A stretch of 44,873 bases of DNA from Bradyrhizobium neotropicale (lineage in GTDB: Bacteria; Pseudomonadota; Alphaproteobacteria; Rhizobiales; Xanthobacteraceae). The translations under genes and the position numbers were made by a program. The stretch covers positions 1 through 44,873 of the forward strand of contig NZ_LSEF01000125.1 in assembly GCF_001641695.1 (NCBI RefSeq), written 5' to 3'. Under the pieces are notes generated by a model. That model was given only the letters and a program-made list of their open reading frames with translations. It made no database searches and was not told the origin of the DNA. Below, one piece after another: positions 26,893 through 34,604 of this stretch. Position 1 is the first letter of the stretch; each line of letters starts with the position of its first letter.

Positions 26893-27053
26893 CCACCCTC
26901 CCCTGGAGGGGGAGGGTCGATCGCGCGAAGCGCGAGCGGGGTGGGGTGATCTCTCCACTCGGGCAGTGTTCGATGCGGAGAGACCGTCACCCCACCCCGT
27001 CTCATATTTCGCCGCGCTCAATATGAGCTTACCCTCCCCCTCCAGGGGAGGGT
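26893..27053. repeat. Composite CCCTCCCC palindromic repeat
   Basis: Outer arms CACCCTCCCCTGGAGGGGGA and ACCCTCCCCCTCCAGGGGAG are inverted copies, and inner GGGGTGGGGTGA pairs with TCACCCCACCCC. The unit spans about 160 bp between the adaptor gene start and the lactonase gene end, both on the minus strand. From memory it belongs to an abundant Bradyrhizobium repeat family. Confidence 0.75.
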
Positions 27054-27057
27054 AAGC

Positions 27058-28197
27058 TCACGGCAGGCTCAAAAACTCCACCCAGTTCGGCTTCTTGCCG
27101 GTGGGATAGGATTTCAGCTTGCTCAGCGTGCCGCTGGTCTGGTCGATGGCATAGACCGTCATGCCGTCGGAGAGTTCGCCGACGGCGGCGAGATAGTGGC
27201 CGGTGGGATCGATGTTGAAGCCGCGCGGCTGCTTCTCGGTCGGCACGCTGCCGATCGTGGTCAGCTTGCCGGTCGCCGCGTCGACCTTGTACGCGGCGAG
27301 CGTATTGGTGGTGCGCTCGGAGGCGTAGAGGAAGCGGCCGTCCGGGGTGATGTGGATGTCGGCGGCCCAGGGTTTGCCGTTAAAACCTTCGGGCAGCGCA
27401 GTGGTGCGCTGGATCTCGCTCCATGCGCCACTCTTTGCCTCATACGCGAACGCCGCAACGTCGCCGTTCAGCTCGTGGACGAGATAGACGAACTTGCCGC
27501 TCGGATGGAATACGAAGTGCCGCGGTCCCGACTTTTCCGGCACCTTGATCGCCGGCGGCTCGCTCGGCGCCAGCGCGCCGGTCGCTGCATCGAACGCGAA
27601 GCTCAGCACCTGATCGGAGCCGAGATTGGTCGCGAACGCAAAGCGGTTGTCGGGCGAGGGCAGGAAGGCGTGCGCGTTCAGCCCGGTCGGGATCACCTGC
27701 TTCGGCTCGCCGACGACGCCGTTCGCGAGCAGCGGATTGAGCGCGACCTTGTTGCCGCCATAGGAGGCGCTGAACAGGAATTTCCCGGAGCGGTCGATGG
27801 CGATGTTGGCCATGCTGTCGGCGAGCGGTCCGTTGCCGATGTGGCTGAGCTGCCCGGTCTTCGGATCGATCGCGAAGCTCACCGCGAGGTAGGGCTGCGA
27901 GCGCACGCCAGCGATCAATACGCGTCGATCGGGCGTGATCGCGAGCGGCGTCGACGAGCCGGGCTTCTCGACGCCCTTGAAAGCGGCGGTCTGCACCGGC
28001 GTCATCTCGCCGTTCTCGGTCGCCTTGAACACGCTGATGTCGTTGCTGTCGGCATTGCCGATATAGGCGTAGGTGTCGGCCATGCTGGCGCCGGCTCCGG
28101 AAATGAGGCTTAAGGAAGCGACGAGGATTTTGGCGATCGCAGCGCGTGGGGCTGCGAACGCAGGGCGGCGGGCAAGTCTGAATTTCGGTCTGGACAT
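27058..28197 (-). CDS. Beta-propeller lactonase family protein (YbhE/6-phosphogluconolactonase-like)
   Basis: A 379-residue exported seven-bladed propeller of the lactonase (YbhE-like) family. A basic head and hydrophobic segment (about 22-40, ending GASMADTY) suggest signal-mediated export. Blade repeats include TYAYIGNADSNDISVF, FLFSASYGGNKVALNPL, HAFLPSPDNRFAFATNLGSD, PRHFVFHPSGKFVYLVHE and DIHITPDGRFLYASERTTN, the last two carrying the conserved HP-G and D-R-F turns. AGGAGG lies four bases before the ATG. Cytosolic Pgl acts on 6-phosphogluconolactone; an exported protein is more likely to act on an unphosphorylated lactone or have another role. It is not next to the SMP-30 operon, so a shared pathway is only a guess. 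Confidence 0.88.
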   Translation of the reverse strand: MSRPKFRLARRPAFAAPRAAIAKILVASLSLISGAGASMADTYAYIGNADSNDISVFKATENGEMTPVQTAAFKGVEKPGSSTPLAITPDRRVLIAGVRSQPYLAVSFAIDPKTGQLSHIGNGPLADSMANIAIDRSGKFLFSASYGGNKVALNPLLANGVVGEPKQVIPTGLNAHAFLPSPDNRFAFATNLGSDQVLSFAFDAATGALAPSEPPAIKVPEKSGPRHFVFHPSGKFVYLVHELNGDVAAFAYEAKSGAWSEIQRTTALPEGFNGKPWAADIHITPDGRFLYASERTTNTLAAYKVDAATGKLTTIGSVPTEKQPRGFNIDPTGHYLAAVGELSDGMTVYAIDQTSGTLSKLKSYPTGKKPNWVEFLSLP

Positions 28198-28344
28198 GGG
28201 CTCCTCCTGATCGGTCGTGCCGGATGCGGCGCTATCGTTTTGCGGGAGGATAGCGGGCGGGGCGCGGCGGCACCAAATTCCAATTGGGATTGATCGATGC
28301 CGAAATTGTATCGGTCGCGGTCACCGCGCGCGGGCGAGCGATCG

Positions 28345-28482
28345 CTACCGCACCGCCGCGTGGAGACTGCGCGAGGGCAGGTTCGGCGCTCCCGGATGTT
28401 CGGGCGGCCCAAGCAAGGTCCAGACGGCGACCGCGACCAGCGCGGAGGTCAGGATGGTCCAGGCGACGAGTTGCTTGCGCAT
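28345..28482 (-). CDS. Possible 45-residue single-helix membrane protein
   Basis: The open frame reads MRKQLVAWTILTSALVAVAV then WTLLGPPEHPGAP, a basic start followed by one hydrophobic helix of about 20 residues and a short polar tail. This composition is what a small membrane protein shows, but no convincing ribosome site precedes the ATG. It lies in the 435-bp gap between the lactonase start and the small gene at 28633, in which I see no other gene. Confidence 0.3.
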   Translation of the reverse strand: MRKQLVAWTILTSALVAVAVWTLLGPPEHPGAPNLPSRSLHAAVR

Positions 28483-28632
28483 CAAGCCAAAATCCGTGCG
28501 TCGAAGATGTGATGCGCGAGAGGCGCGCTGGCGATCGTGCACCGCAAACGGCAACGTCCCTATGAAATCGTTCACATCCGGCACCGCTCAAGCAAATTGC
28601 GAACCAATGCCGTGCCAGCGCATTGAAGCGGT

Positions 28633-28806
28633 ATGCCCAACGAAAATGATCTCGAAGGAAAGCCCGACATGGGCTGCAAGCATGGCGGTCAGGCCGGCCA
28701 GCCCAAATCGTCGCCACGCCCACAAAAGGGGCAGCGCGACGAGGATGTCGTGGCAAAGCGCCACACCGGTCAAACCGGCGGTGATGTCCCGTCGACCAAC
28801 AAATAG
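28633..28806 (+). CDS. Small hydrophilic protein rich in Gly, Lys and Gln
   Basis: A 57-residue frame starting MPNENDLEGKPDMGCKHGGQ and ending with a GQTGGDVPSTNK-type tail. It is charged, lacks hydrophobic segments and is probably disordered. The composition resembles small stress-associated proteins with GGQ and KGG repeats, although no such family is claimed. Only GAAG six bases ahead of the ATG resembles a ribosome site. Its codon pattern keeps GC-rich third positions through most of the frame, which supports coding. Confidence 0.5.
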   Translation: MPNENDLEGKPDMGCKHGGQAGQPKSSPRPQKGQRDEDVVAKRHTGQTGGDVPSTNK

Positions 28807-28914
28807 GGCTGCGCCCGCGCGTCGCTGTGCCGAGCCTTGCGCCGGGAACGGTGGCAGCGCTCTGCCGTTACCCTGATTCCCGTTGGCTGAGGATGTCGAA
28901 ACGGAGGCTGGGAC

Positions 28915-29037
28915 ATGTTTTGGATTTATTGGGACACCGCCTGGTCGCTGATCATCAGTGGCATCATGGTCGCCACCATCGTCAGCCATCCCGACTCCGA
29001 ATTTGTCGAGGTGCACGCCGCCCGACGACAGATGTGA
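28915..29037 (+). CDS. Forty-residue single-pass membrane protein
   Basis: The frame begins MFWIYWDTAWSLIISGIMVA and continues to a short acidic and basic tail ending ARRQM. One hydrophobic, Trp-rich helix of about 20 residues is evident. GGAGG stands seven bases ahead of the ATG, the best ribosome site in this neighbourhood. No family is recognised. It lies 109 bp after the hydrophilic small gene and before a palindromic repeat, so it is probably a separate short transcript. Confidence 0.6.
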   Translation: MFWIYWDTAWSLIISGIMVATIVSHPDSEFVEVHAARRQM

Positions 29038-29090
29038 GCGTCCCGTTTCCGGACCTCGCCTAGAGCAAGATGATTGCCACGAAGGAGGTG

Positions 29091-29235
29091 CGCTCCCTCT
29101 CCCGCTTGCGGGGGAGAGGTGGCCTACGCCCGCCGTTCTTTAATAAGAACGCCGACGCGCAGCATCGGCTACGGGTGGGGGTGCTTCCACGATAGAGACA
29201 CTCCCCGCGTGGAGAGAGCCCCACCCGGCGCTACG
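29091..29235. repeat. Mosaic CTCTCCCGCTTGCGGGGGAGAG repeat region
   Basis: CCCTCTCCCGCTTGCGGGGG gives a tight hairpin at 29096-29119, followed by TTCTTTAATAAGAACG (a small inverted repeat) and a GGGTGGGGGTG / CCCCACCC pair out to about 29230. It is a composite of the CTCTCCCC family seen at 18199 and 20441. It lies between the small membrane gene and the 3' end of the TetR gene. Confidence 0.55.
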
Positions 29236-29274
29236 CCAAAGCCGAGGCTTCGCCTCGGCGTCTTTCAAGGACGG

Positions 29275-29865
29275 CTAGGCACCGCGGCGCGCTCGAGGCC
29301 GTTGAGCTCCTTTTCGGGGCTCCAGACGCAACCTGAGCCGGTCTATGGTTCGCACGAAAAGGCTCTCGTCATTGGTTGCGCGTGCCAACACCAAGGCGCC
29401 CTGAATTCCAAGTACGACTTCTTCGGCGGATTGGTTGGCGTCCGCAGGGTCCCATCCCAGTCGGACGAGTGCATCACGCAATGATGCGATCCATCGGACA
29501 AAATACCTTGAAATTGCATCGGCAAAACGATCGCGCGTGCCGTCGAGGGCAAATGCTCCGACGAGACAAATGCGTCGTCCTGAGCGGAAATATGAAATGA
29601 CGGTATCCCACATGCGAGTGATGGCCGCCTCAGGTGCGTCGTCGCGCAAGGGGGCGAAGACTTCACGCTCGAACCAGGCACCAACTTCGTCCAGCACGGC
29701 CTTGGCCATGTCTTCTTTGCCGCCGGGAAAGAAATGATAGAGGCTGCCCTTTCCCAGGCCGGTTTTTTCAGTGATCCGGCTCAATGACGCGCCCTCGTAG
29801 CCGAATTCCCGGAAGACTTCGGCTACGAGGGGGATGACGTCAGGGCGCTCATTGAGCGTCCGCAT
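29275..29865 (-). CDS. TetR-family transcriptional regulator
   Basis: A 196-residue TetR-type repressor. The N-terminal helix-turn-helix (about 8-50) shows VAEVFREFGYEGASLSRITE then KTGLGKGSLYHFFPGGKEDM, with the usual Gly-Ser-Leu-Tyr-His-Phe-Phe recognition helix. The C-terminal helical ligand domain has the AEEVVLGIQGALVLARA segment, close to the TetR_C_33/LmrA-YxaF type. It is the second gene after a DUF1348 gene on the same strand, 35 bp apart. Two palindromic sites upstream of that gene (30376-30411) are its likely operators, giving a self-regulated two-gene unit (inference). Confidence 0.92.
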   Translation of the reverse strand: MRTLNERPDVIPLVAEVFREFGYEGASLSRITEKTGLGKGSLYHFFPGGKEDMAKAVLDEVGAWFEREVFAPLRDDAPEAAITRMWDTVISYFRSGRRICLVGAFALDGTRDRFADAISRYFVRWIASLRDALVRLGWDPADANQSAEEVVLGIQGALVLARATNDESLFVRTIDRLRLRLEPRKGAQRPRARRGA

Positions 29866-29880
29866 GCGATGCCTTTCTGG

Positions 29881-29915
29881 TTTAGAGGCCCAAATCTAGT
29901 TTAGAGGCCCAAATC
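29881..29915. repeat. Tandem 16-bp duplication over the DUF1348 stop
   Basis: TTTAGAGGCCCAAATC occurs at 29881 and again at 29900, a 19-bp period. The second copy contains the stop and last codons of the DUF1348 gene on the minus strand; the first copy follows the stop. It looks like a recent slip duplication and leaves the reading frame unchanged. Confidence 0.7.
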
Positions 29916-30362
29916 CGACAGTCCCGGATGGTCATCCGGACGGCGGCCGAGAGGCCAATCGAACTTGCGATCTTCTTCCTTGATGGGGACGTCATTGATG
30001 CAGGAGAAGCGCCGCTGCATCAGTCCCTCGCTATCGTATTCCCAATTCTCGTTGCCGTATGAGCGAAACCAGTTGCCGCTGTCGTCATGCCACTCATAAG
30101 CGTAGCGGACGGCAATTCGGTTGTCGGTGAAGGCAAATAGTTCCTTCACCAGGCGGTAGTCCAGTTCCTTCGCCCACTTCCGGGAAAGGAACGCGACAAT
30201 CGGACCCCGCCCGCTGACGAATTCGGCGCGATTCCGCCATTGGCTGTCCGGCGTGTACGCGAGGGACACCTTTTCCGGGTCCCGGCTGTTCCATCCATCT
30301 TCCGCGAGGCGGACCTTCTGCTTGGCGCTTTCCAGTGTGAAGGGCGGGGCAATCTTAGTCAT
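29901..30362 (-). CDS. DUF1348 family NTF2-like protein
   Basis: A 153-residue protein of the DUF1348 family, with an NTF2/SnoaL-like cone fold. Typical segments are LAEDGWNSRDPEKVSLAYT, SQWRNRAEFVSGR, FLSRKWAKELDYRL and RFAYEWHDDSGNWFRSYGNE-like sequence with WEYDSEGLMQRR. No enzyme activity is established for the family to my knowledge. The ATG at 30362 lies 14 bp from the proximal TetR-type palindrome, so the gene is probably repressed by the TetR protein encoded just downstream. A role in handling a small hydrophobic compound would fit that context but is a guess. Confidence 0.88.
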   Translation of the reverse strand: MTKIAPPFTLESAKQKVRLAEDGWNSRDPEKVSLAYTPDSQWRNRAEFVSGRGPIVAFLSRKWAKELDYRLVKELFAFTDNRIAVRYAYEWHDDSGNWFRSYGNENWEYDSEGLMQRRFSCINDVPIKEEDRKFDWPLGRRPDDHPGLSDLGL

Positions 30363-30375
30363 GTCTGCATCTCCG

Positions 30376-30411
30376 TTGTACCGATAGGTACAAATTAGAC
30401 TGATCGGTACA
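30376..30411. promoter_or_regulatory. Two TetR-type operator sites
   Basis: TTGTACC-GATA-GGTACAA (30376-30393) has perfect 7-bp arms. TAGACTGATCGGTACA (30396-30411) is an imperfect palindrome around GATC, close to the TAGACCGATCGGTCTA-like sites of several TetR proteins; its minus strand repeats TGTACCGAT. Both lie directly upstream of the DUF1348-tetR pair. Confidence 0.7.
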
Positions 30412-30629
30412 GTATGTCAACAGCGTCCGATAACGATCGCTTGAAGCGCGTTCAGACAACTTCACGGAAGCCGATCACCCAACCGAAGCACTGAAATGAC
30501 TCGGACCGCGCTGACGTCGCCTGACGGCCCAAGCCGGACGTGGACCGCCGCTCTTGCCATGTCAGCAAGTGAGACCTGTTGCAGACATCCCGCGATCAGA
30601 AATACTCCGTCCAAGAAGCTATCCGGTGG

Positions 30630-31385
30630 ATGACTGTGGGTGCCTCTCTCTACGAACCAATCAACGCATTCAAGCCGATGGGGCCGGACATCGGAATAGT
30701 CGATGGGCCATTCGAGTACTTGACCGTGGGTGGCGTCACGTTACCGCTACCTTTCACGACGCGGATGACGGTGGTGCGCCTCTCGAATGGTGATCTCTTC
30801 CTGCAGTCGCCGATCAAATTTGATGGGGGGCTGGCAGGCGAGCTGCAGCGGATGGGCACAATCCGACATCTCGTGTCACCCAACCAGTTTCACTACGCTC
30901 ACATCGGGGAGTGGTCGAAAGCCTTTCCCGATGCGATCCCATGGGCCTCACCGCGTGTACGCCAAAGAGCGCGCGATCGGCACATCGCCGTCACGTTTGC
31001 GCGCGACCTCGACTTCAATCCCCCGGAAGAATGGCGGCAAGACATCGACCAGACGCTATTTCCCGGTGGGTACTTCAAAGAGTTCATTTTCTTTCACAAG
31101 AAATCGAAGACGCTGGTTCTCGCGGACACGATTATCAACATCGAGTTGGATAAGATGCCCGAGCCTTGGCGAACCGCGACAAAGCTCAGCGGGATGTACC
31201 ATCCCCGCGGGCAAATATTCTTGGGCATGCGGCTGCCGCTATTGCTGCAGCAGCGAAAGGCTAAAGCAGCATTCGCAAAAATCCACTCATGGCGGCCGGA
31301 GCGCATTGTGCTCAGCCATGGCCGGTGTTTCGAGTCTCATGGCAACGAAGTTATCAGAAGGATATTTGGCGAGCCGGCGCCTTGA
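30630..31385 (+). CDS. DUF4336 domain protein (metallo-beta-lactamase-like fold)
   Basis: A 251-residue DUF4336 protein. The family opening SLYEPINAFKPMGPDIGIVD, the RMTVVRLSNGDLFLQSPI strand, HLVSPNQFHYAHIGEWSKAFPDA and the later LVLADTIINIE are present, ending near IVLSHGRCFESHG. The domain resembles metallo-beta-lactamase folds but most of the HxHxDH zinc motif is missing; only scattered His remain (HYAH, SHG). ATG at 30630 is chosen because family members start just before YEP; a TTG at 30579 would add 17 residues. The gene starts about 220 bp beyond the TetR-type sites and faces away from the DUF1348 gene, so it could share that regulation. Confidence 0.85.
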   Translation: MTVGASLYEPINAFKPMGPDIGIVDGPFEYLTVGGVTLPLPFTTRMTVVRLSNGDLFLQSPIKFDGGLAGELQRMGTIRHLVSPNQFHYAHIGEWSKAFPDAIPWASPRVRQRARDRHIAVTFARDLDFNPPEEWRQDIDQTLFPGGYFKEFIFFHKKSKTLVLADTIINIELDKMPEPWRTATKLSGMYHPRGQIFLGMRLPLLLQQRKAKAAFAKIHSWRPERIVLSHGRCFESHGNEVIRRIFGEPAP

Positions 31386-31425
31386 AAGTAAAACTCGTTC
31401 GGCCGCGCCGAGAGCCAATGTTCCG

Positions 31426-31494
31426 ATGAAACGACGCGAAGTCATCAGGCTTGTCGGCGGCGCGCCGGGCGCCGGGGACGAACACGCGCGCTAA
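31426..31494 (+). pseudogene. Signal-peptide remnant of an ABC substrate-binding protein gene
   Basis: A 22-codon frame starts MKRREVIRLVGGA, close to the MKRREFIxLLGGAA N terminus of a large rhizobial ABC binding-protein family (from memory). After that it runs into sequence that matches the region downstream of the GGDEF-EAL gene at 40410-40432 and stops. The rest of the gene is missing, so this is a recombination scar. Confidence 0.45.
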
Positions 31495-31690
31495 GCCGCC
31501 GCGGCTTGCGCCGACAGCAACTGCTTCAATTTGGCGGCCGGTACCGCCGGGCTGAACAGCCAGCCCTGCATGTGGCTGCATCCGAGCTGCAGCAGCATCC
31601 CGCGCTATGCCTCGGTCTCGACGCCATCCCCCGTCGCTCGCGCAATGTTGGCAAACGACTCCGTTGCGGATTTCGAATCGAAGGACCCCT
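31491..31690 (-). pseudogene. Degraded C-terminal fragment of an EAL-domain gene
   Basis: The minus strand carries GVETEA, an in-frame TAG, then LLQLGCSHMQGWLFSPAVPA and a KLKQLLSAQAAAA tail ending at 31491. The last 40 or so codons are nearly identical to the end of the GGDEF-EAL gene at 40433, where CAG stands in place of the TAG. Upstream the match fades into IARATGDGVETEA and is lost by about 31690; no catalytic EAL residues remain. The identity continues about 25 bp past the stop, so a DNA segment was copied. It lies between the DUF4336 and dienelactone hydrolase genes. Confidence 0.8.
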
Positions 31691-31758
31691 TGCCCCGCCT
31701 AGCGTAGGGATCGCTGGCATGCCAATGTAGTGCGGTGCCAAACCTGCAGGAGTTCAAC

Positions 31759-32553
31759 ATGCGAACGAATATAGTGGGAGCACTGTGCGCCGTCGCGGTC
31801 ATCGCGAGCGCAAACGCTGCTGTAAAGGAACAGCCGGTCACGTATACGGACGGCGAAACCACGATGAAGGGCTTCCTCGTATACGATGACGCTAGTCAAG
31901 CGAAGCGGCCCGGGATCGTGATGGTGCCTGAATGGTGGGGCATCACCGATCACATTCATAACGAGGCACGAAAATTCGCGCAGCAGGGTTATGCTGCATT
32001 CATCGCGGATATGTACGGCGACGGCAAGACCGCCGACAACCCGAAGGATGCCGGCGCGCTCTCGGGATCAGTGATGAAGAACCCGAAGGTGATGGAGCAG
32101 CGCTTCAACGCCGCGTGGCAAGAACTCGCCAAGCAGGCCTCGGTCAATCCCGGGCGGATCGGCGCCGTTGGTTACTGCTTCGGCGGCGCGGTGGTGCTGA
32201 ACATGGCGCGCGCCGGCGCTGATCTCGCCGCCGTTGCCGGCTTTCACGCATCACTTGGTCTCAACACCCCCGCGCCGGCGCCGGGAGCCGTCAAAGCGAA
32301 AATCCTCATTCTGAACGGCGCGGACGACCCGTTCGTGAAGCGCGAGCAGTACGATGCGCTCAAGAAGGATTTCGACGCAGCGAAGGCCGATTATCGTATC
32401 ATCGAGTATCCCGGTGCTGTGCACGCGTTCACGAACCCCGAAGCCACCGAACTCGGCAAGAAGTTCAACTTGCCGCTCAGATACGACGCCAAAGCTGATC
32501 AGGAAGCGAAGGCCGAAGCAGCCAAGTTCTTTGCCGCAAACCTTCAAAAATAA
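31759..32553 (+). CDS. Secreted dienelactone hydrolase family protein
   Basis: A 264-residue alpha/beta hydrolase with a signal peptide (about 1-21, ending ASANAAVK). The catalytic triad by motif is Cys140 (VGYCFGGAVVL), Asp190 (NGADDPF) and His222 (GAVHAFTNPEA); Glu58 (VPEWWG) matches the residue that activates the Cys in dienelactone hydrolases. The AFIADMYGDGKTA loop is typical. The family opens lactones such as dienelactone in chloroaromatic breakdown, but exported members have wider or unknown substrates. ATG at 31759 is supported by GGAG six bases upstream; an in-frame start eight codons earlier lacks one. It stands alone, just after a pseudogene region. Confidence 0.92.
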   Translation: MRTNIVGALCAVAVIASANAAVKEQPVTYTDGETTMKGFLVYDDASQAKRPGIVMVPEWWGITDHIHNEARKFAQQGYAAFIADMYGDGKTADNPKDAGALSGSVMKNPKVMEQRFNAAWQELAKQASVNPGRIGAVGYCFGGAVVLNMARAGADLAAVAGFHASLGLNTPAPAPGAVKAKILILNGADDPFVKREQYDALKKDFDAAKADYRIIEYPGAVHAFTNPEATELGKKFNLPLRYDAKADQEAKAEAAKFFAANLQK

Positions 32554-32770
32554 GCAAAACAGGCCGCCGACACGCTAATGCACGAAGATGCCTTGTTTAG
32601 CGGTGGTTGCGCGACATGGTGCCCTTTTCCTCGGTCGGAGGCCCATCAAGACCGCAACTTCCAATTTAGGCGATCTCTTGGCGAGGCGGCCGAGACTGAC
32701 CGCACCTGCGCCACAGGTGCGCCCTATTGTCTCCTCTTCGCCTCCTTAATTCGTGTGCCAAGTTGGGGGC

Positions 32771-33874
32771 ATGAATGGGGGAACCGCGGCCGCGCGGCTG
32801 GCGACATTGAAGATTTGGCGAGCAAGCTGCATTGCCGGTGCGCTGACCGCGACTTCGCTTGCCGCGATTCATCAGATCGCGGTATGGCGCCCGAGCGTCG
32901 CAACGCCGAATGCGAGAGTTGCTGGTGCATTCAGCGCCGTCCCGCTGAATGTGACGATGGTCCTGACAAATGCCCAAGCAGCGTTTCAGACCCCGGTCAT
33001 TGAGTCGAAATTCGATCCAAGCTCATCGGCTAATGCGATCGTCGCGGCGGAATTCAGCGCCGCCGCGCCGGACGCGGCGATGCCGTCCGATGTAACCAGT
33101 TCGCTGCGGCTAGGGCGAATGTCGCAGGTCGCCAGCCTTGAAGCAGCGCCGCCCGAGAACGAGGCAGCGCCACAGCAGGACCGTCCGCCCGCTGCTCCGC
33201 CCAATCCGGACGAAGGCGAACCGGCGTATCTGAAGTACTACGTCTACTCGGAAATTCCGCCGCCGGAGAAACCCGCGAAGATTGCCTTGTCGGCGTTGAG
33301 CGGCGTTCCGCTCGGAACGCCCGTCCAGGAGATCGAACGCGCGGCCAAAGCGTTCGGCGTCGATGCCAATTTCATGAAGGCGGTCGCCAAAATCGAATCC
33401 GATTTCAATCCCAGGCAACGCACCGGCTCCTATATCGGTCTGTTCCAGCTGAGCAAGTTTGAATTCAGCAAATACGGATCGGGCGACATCCTCAATCCTC
33501 GCGACAACGCTATGGGTGCCGCCTACAAGTTCCTCACCGAGGCTGCGCTATTCGAAGTCATGACGCACAAGCAGCCGACGTTTTCCGATCTCTACCTGAT
33601 CCACCAGCAGGGCGGGGAAGGAGCCGCCGAACACATCAGCCATCCGCAGCGGATTGCCTGGAAGTCGATGTGCGCAACCCAGGAGGGCTCGGCGAAGGGC
33701 GAGCGATGGTGCAAGCGCGCCATCTGGGGCAACACGCTGCCGGCGGTCAAACGCGAATGGAAGTCGGTCGATAATCTCACCTCGGGCGCGTTCGTGGCGA
33801 TGTGGCGGGATCGCGTCGACACGCTCTATGCCCGCTATCCAGTGCTAACTGCGGCGGCCGAACGCTCGAGATAG
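32771..33874 (+). CDS. Lytic transglycosylase-like (SLT domain) envelope protein
   Basis: A 367-residue protein with an N-terminal hydrophobic anchor (about 15-40), a Pro/Ala-rich spacer (about 85-170, including PPAAPPNPDEGEPAYL) and a C-terminal SLT-like lysozyme fold (about 190-300). The domain shows AKAFGVDANFMKAVAKIESD with the catalytic-type Glu, followed by GSYIGLFQLSKFEFSKYGSG and DNAMGAAYKFL. Such enzymes cut peptidoglycan glycan strands. After the domain, a conserved tail has two Cys (SMCATQEGS, RWCKRAIWG) that could pair. ATG at 32771 is taken; a GTG six codons upstream is possible. No secretion-system or flagellar gene lies next to it. Confidence 0.85.
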   Translation: MNGGTAAARLATLKIWRASCIAGALTATSLAAIHQIAVWRPSVATPNARVAGAFSAVPLNVTMVLTNAQAAFQTPVIESKFDPSSSANAIVAAEFSAAAPDAAMPSDVTSSLRLGRMSQVASLEAAPPENEAAPQQDRPPAAPPNPDEGEPAYLKYYVYSEIPPPEKPAKIALSALSGVPLGTPVQEIERAAKAFGVDANFMKAVAKIESDFNPRQRTGSYIGLFQLSKFEFSKYGSGDILNPRDNAMGAAYKFLTEAALFEVMTHKQPTFSDLYLIHQQGGEGAAEHISHPQRIAWKSMCATQEGSAKGERWCKRAIWGNTLPAVKREWKSVDNLTSGAFVAMWRDRVDTLYARYPVLTAAAERSR

Positions 33875-34301
33875 AACGGTTTGCGACTGCCCGCACGCAC
33901 ACGTCCTGGCCCACATTTTTCGTCGAGAAGGTGTGTCGGCAATCTAGTTTCCGGCACCGGGTAGGTTTGTGTCCCGACGCAGACCTCATTGAGGGCCCGC
34001 GGCGGTGTCCGCCTATCGGGGTAAAGCGGACTTGTGCCGCAGTGGTTTGGTGGTGGGACAGCGGGTGATTTTCTGCCCCGGGGATACCCGTGAGTTGCGT
34101 CTAGCGTCCCTTTGGTTCGCTCTCTCTGGGCGGTCTCTCTCGAGGGAGGAAGCCGCAACGAGCGCCGTGAGGCTGATGGTCGCTGCCCTCCAGCAGAAGC
34201 TGCGGGACTGGGGCACTGTCCTGACAGCGCAGGACTGCGAGGCTATAATGGCCAAGGCTCTCGAACGCGCCGGCACCGCGGCGCATGCAACGAGCACGGC
34301 C
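33875..34301. other. Gene-poor gap with a GTCCGC inverted repeat
   Basis: No convincing gene is seen in these 427 bases. GTCCGC and GCGGAC (34007-34031) flank CTATCGGGGTAAA, part of a repeat I recall from Bradyrhizobium and Nitrobacter genomes (its translation contains SAYRGKAD). A frame running in from 34176 (MVAALQQKLRDWGTVLTAQD) joins the next gene and could be an N-terminal extension of it. Confidence 0.5.
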
Positions 34302-34493
34302 ATGAAAATCAAAGACCTAATAGATGAGCTGCAGAAGCTCGATCCGGAGACGCTGGTCGTCACGTCCAGTCCTGACGGCTTCGCTTTGTATGAGCCGACA
34401 TTTGACCGCGAATGGATCACGATAGACCGGTTCGGTAGTCCGCAGCGCGCCATGTCAGGCGAGCCCGGAGCGGTGCAGGCCGTCAGGCTCTAA
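34302..34493 (+). CDS. Small conserved-looking protein (MKIKDLIDELQKLDPE type)
   Basis: A 63-residue protein beginning MKIKDLIDELQKLDPETLVV. This N terminus is shared, from memory, by many short phage or chromosomal orphans of proteobacteria of unknown function. The remainder has SSPDGFALYEPTFDREWITI. No domain, signal or membrane segment is seen. The start lacks a good ribosome site; an in-frame ATG at 34176 preceded by GAGG would give 105 residues, so the true N terminus is open. Confidence 0.55.
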   Translation: MKIKDLIDELQKLDPETLVVTSSPDGFALYEPTFDREWITIDRFGSPQRAMSGEPGAVQAVRL

Positions 34494-34604
34494 GCCTCCG
34501 GGAAGTTCTCCTGCACATAGAGCTTGATGCGCCCGCCCATCGTATCGTGTTTGGGTACGTCTGGTTCGAACGCCCCGACCGGCGCAACGTTGTAGGAGGC
34601 GGAG

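Noticed and set aside
28588..29016. 142-codon minus-strand frame with hydrophobic stretches
   Set aside because: It is antisense to two better-supported micro-genes, and its N-terminal half is not protein-like. A real membrane gene cannot be ruled out but is not supported.
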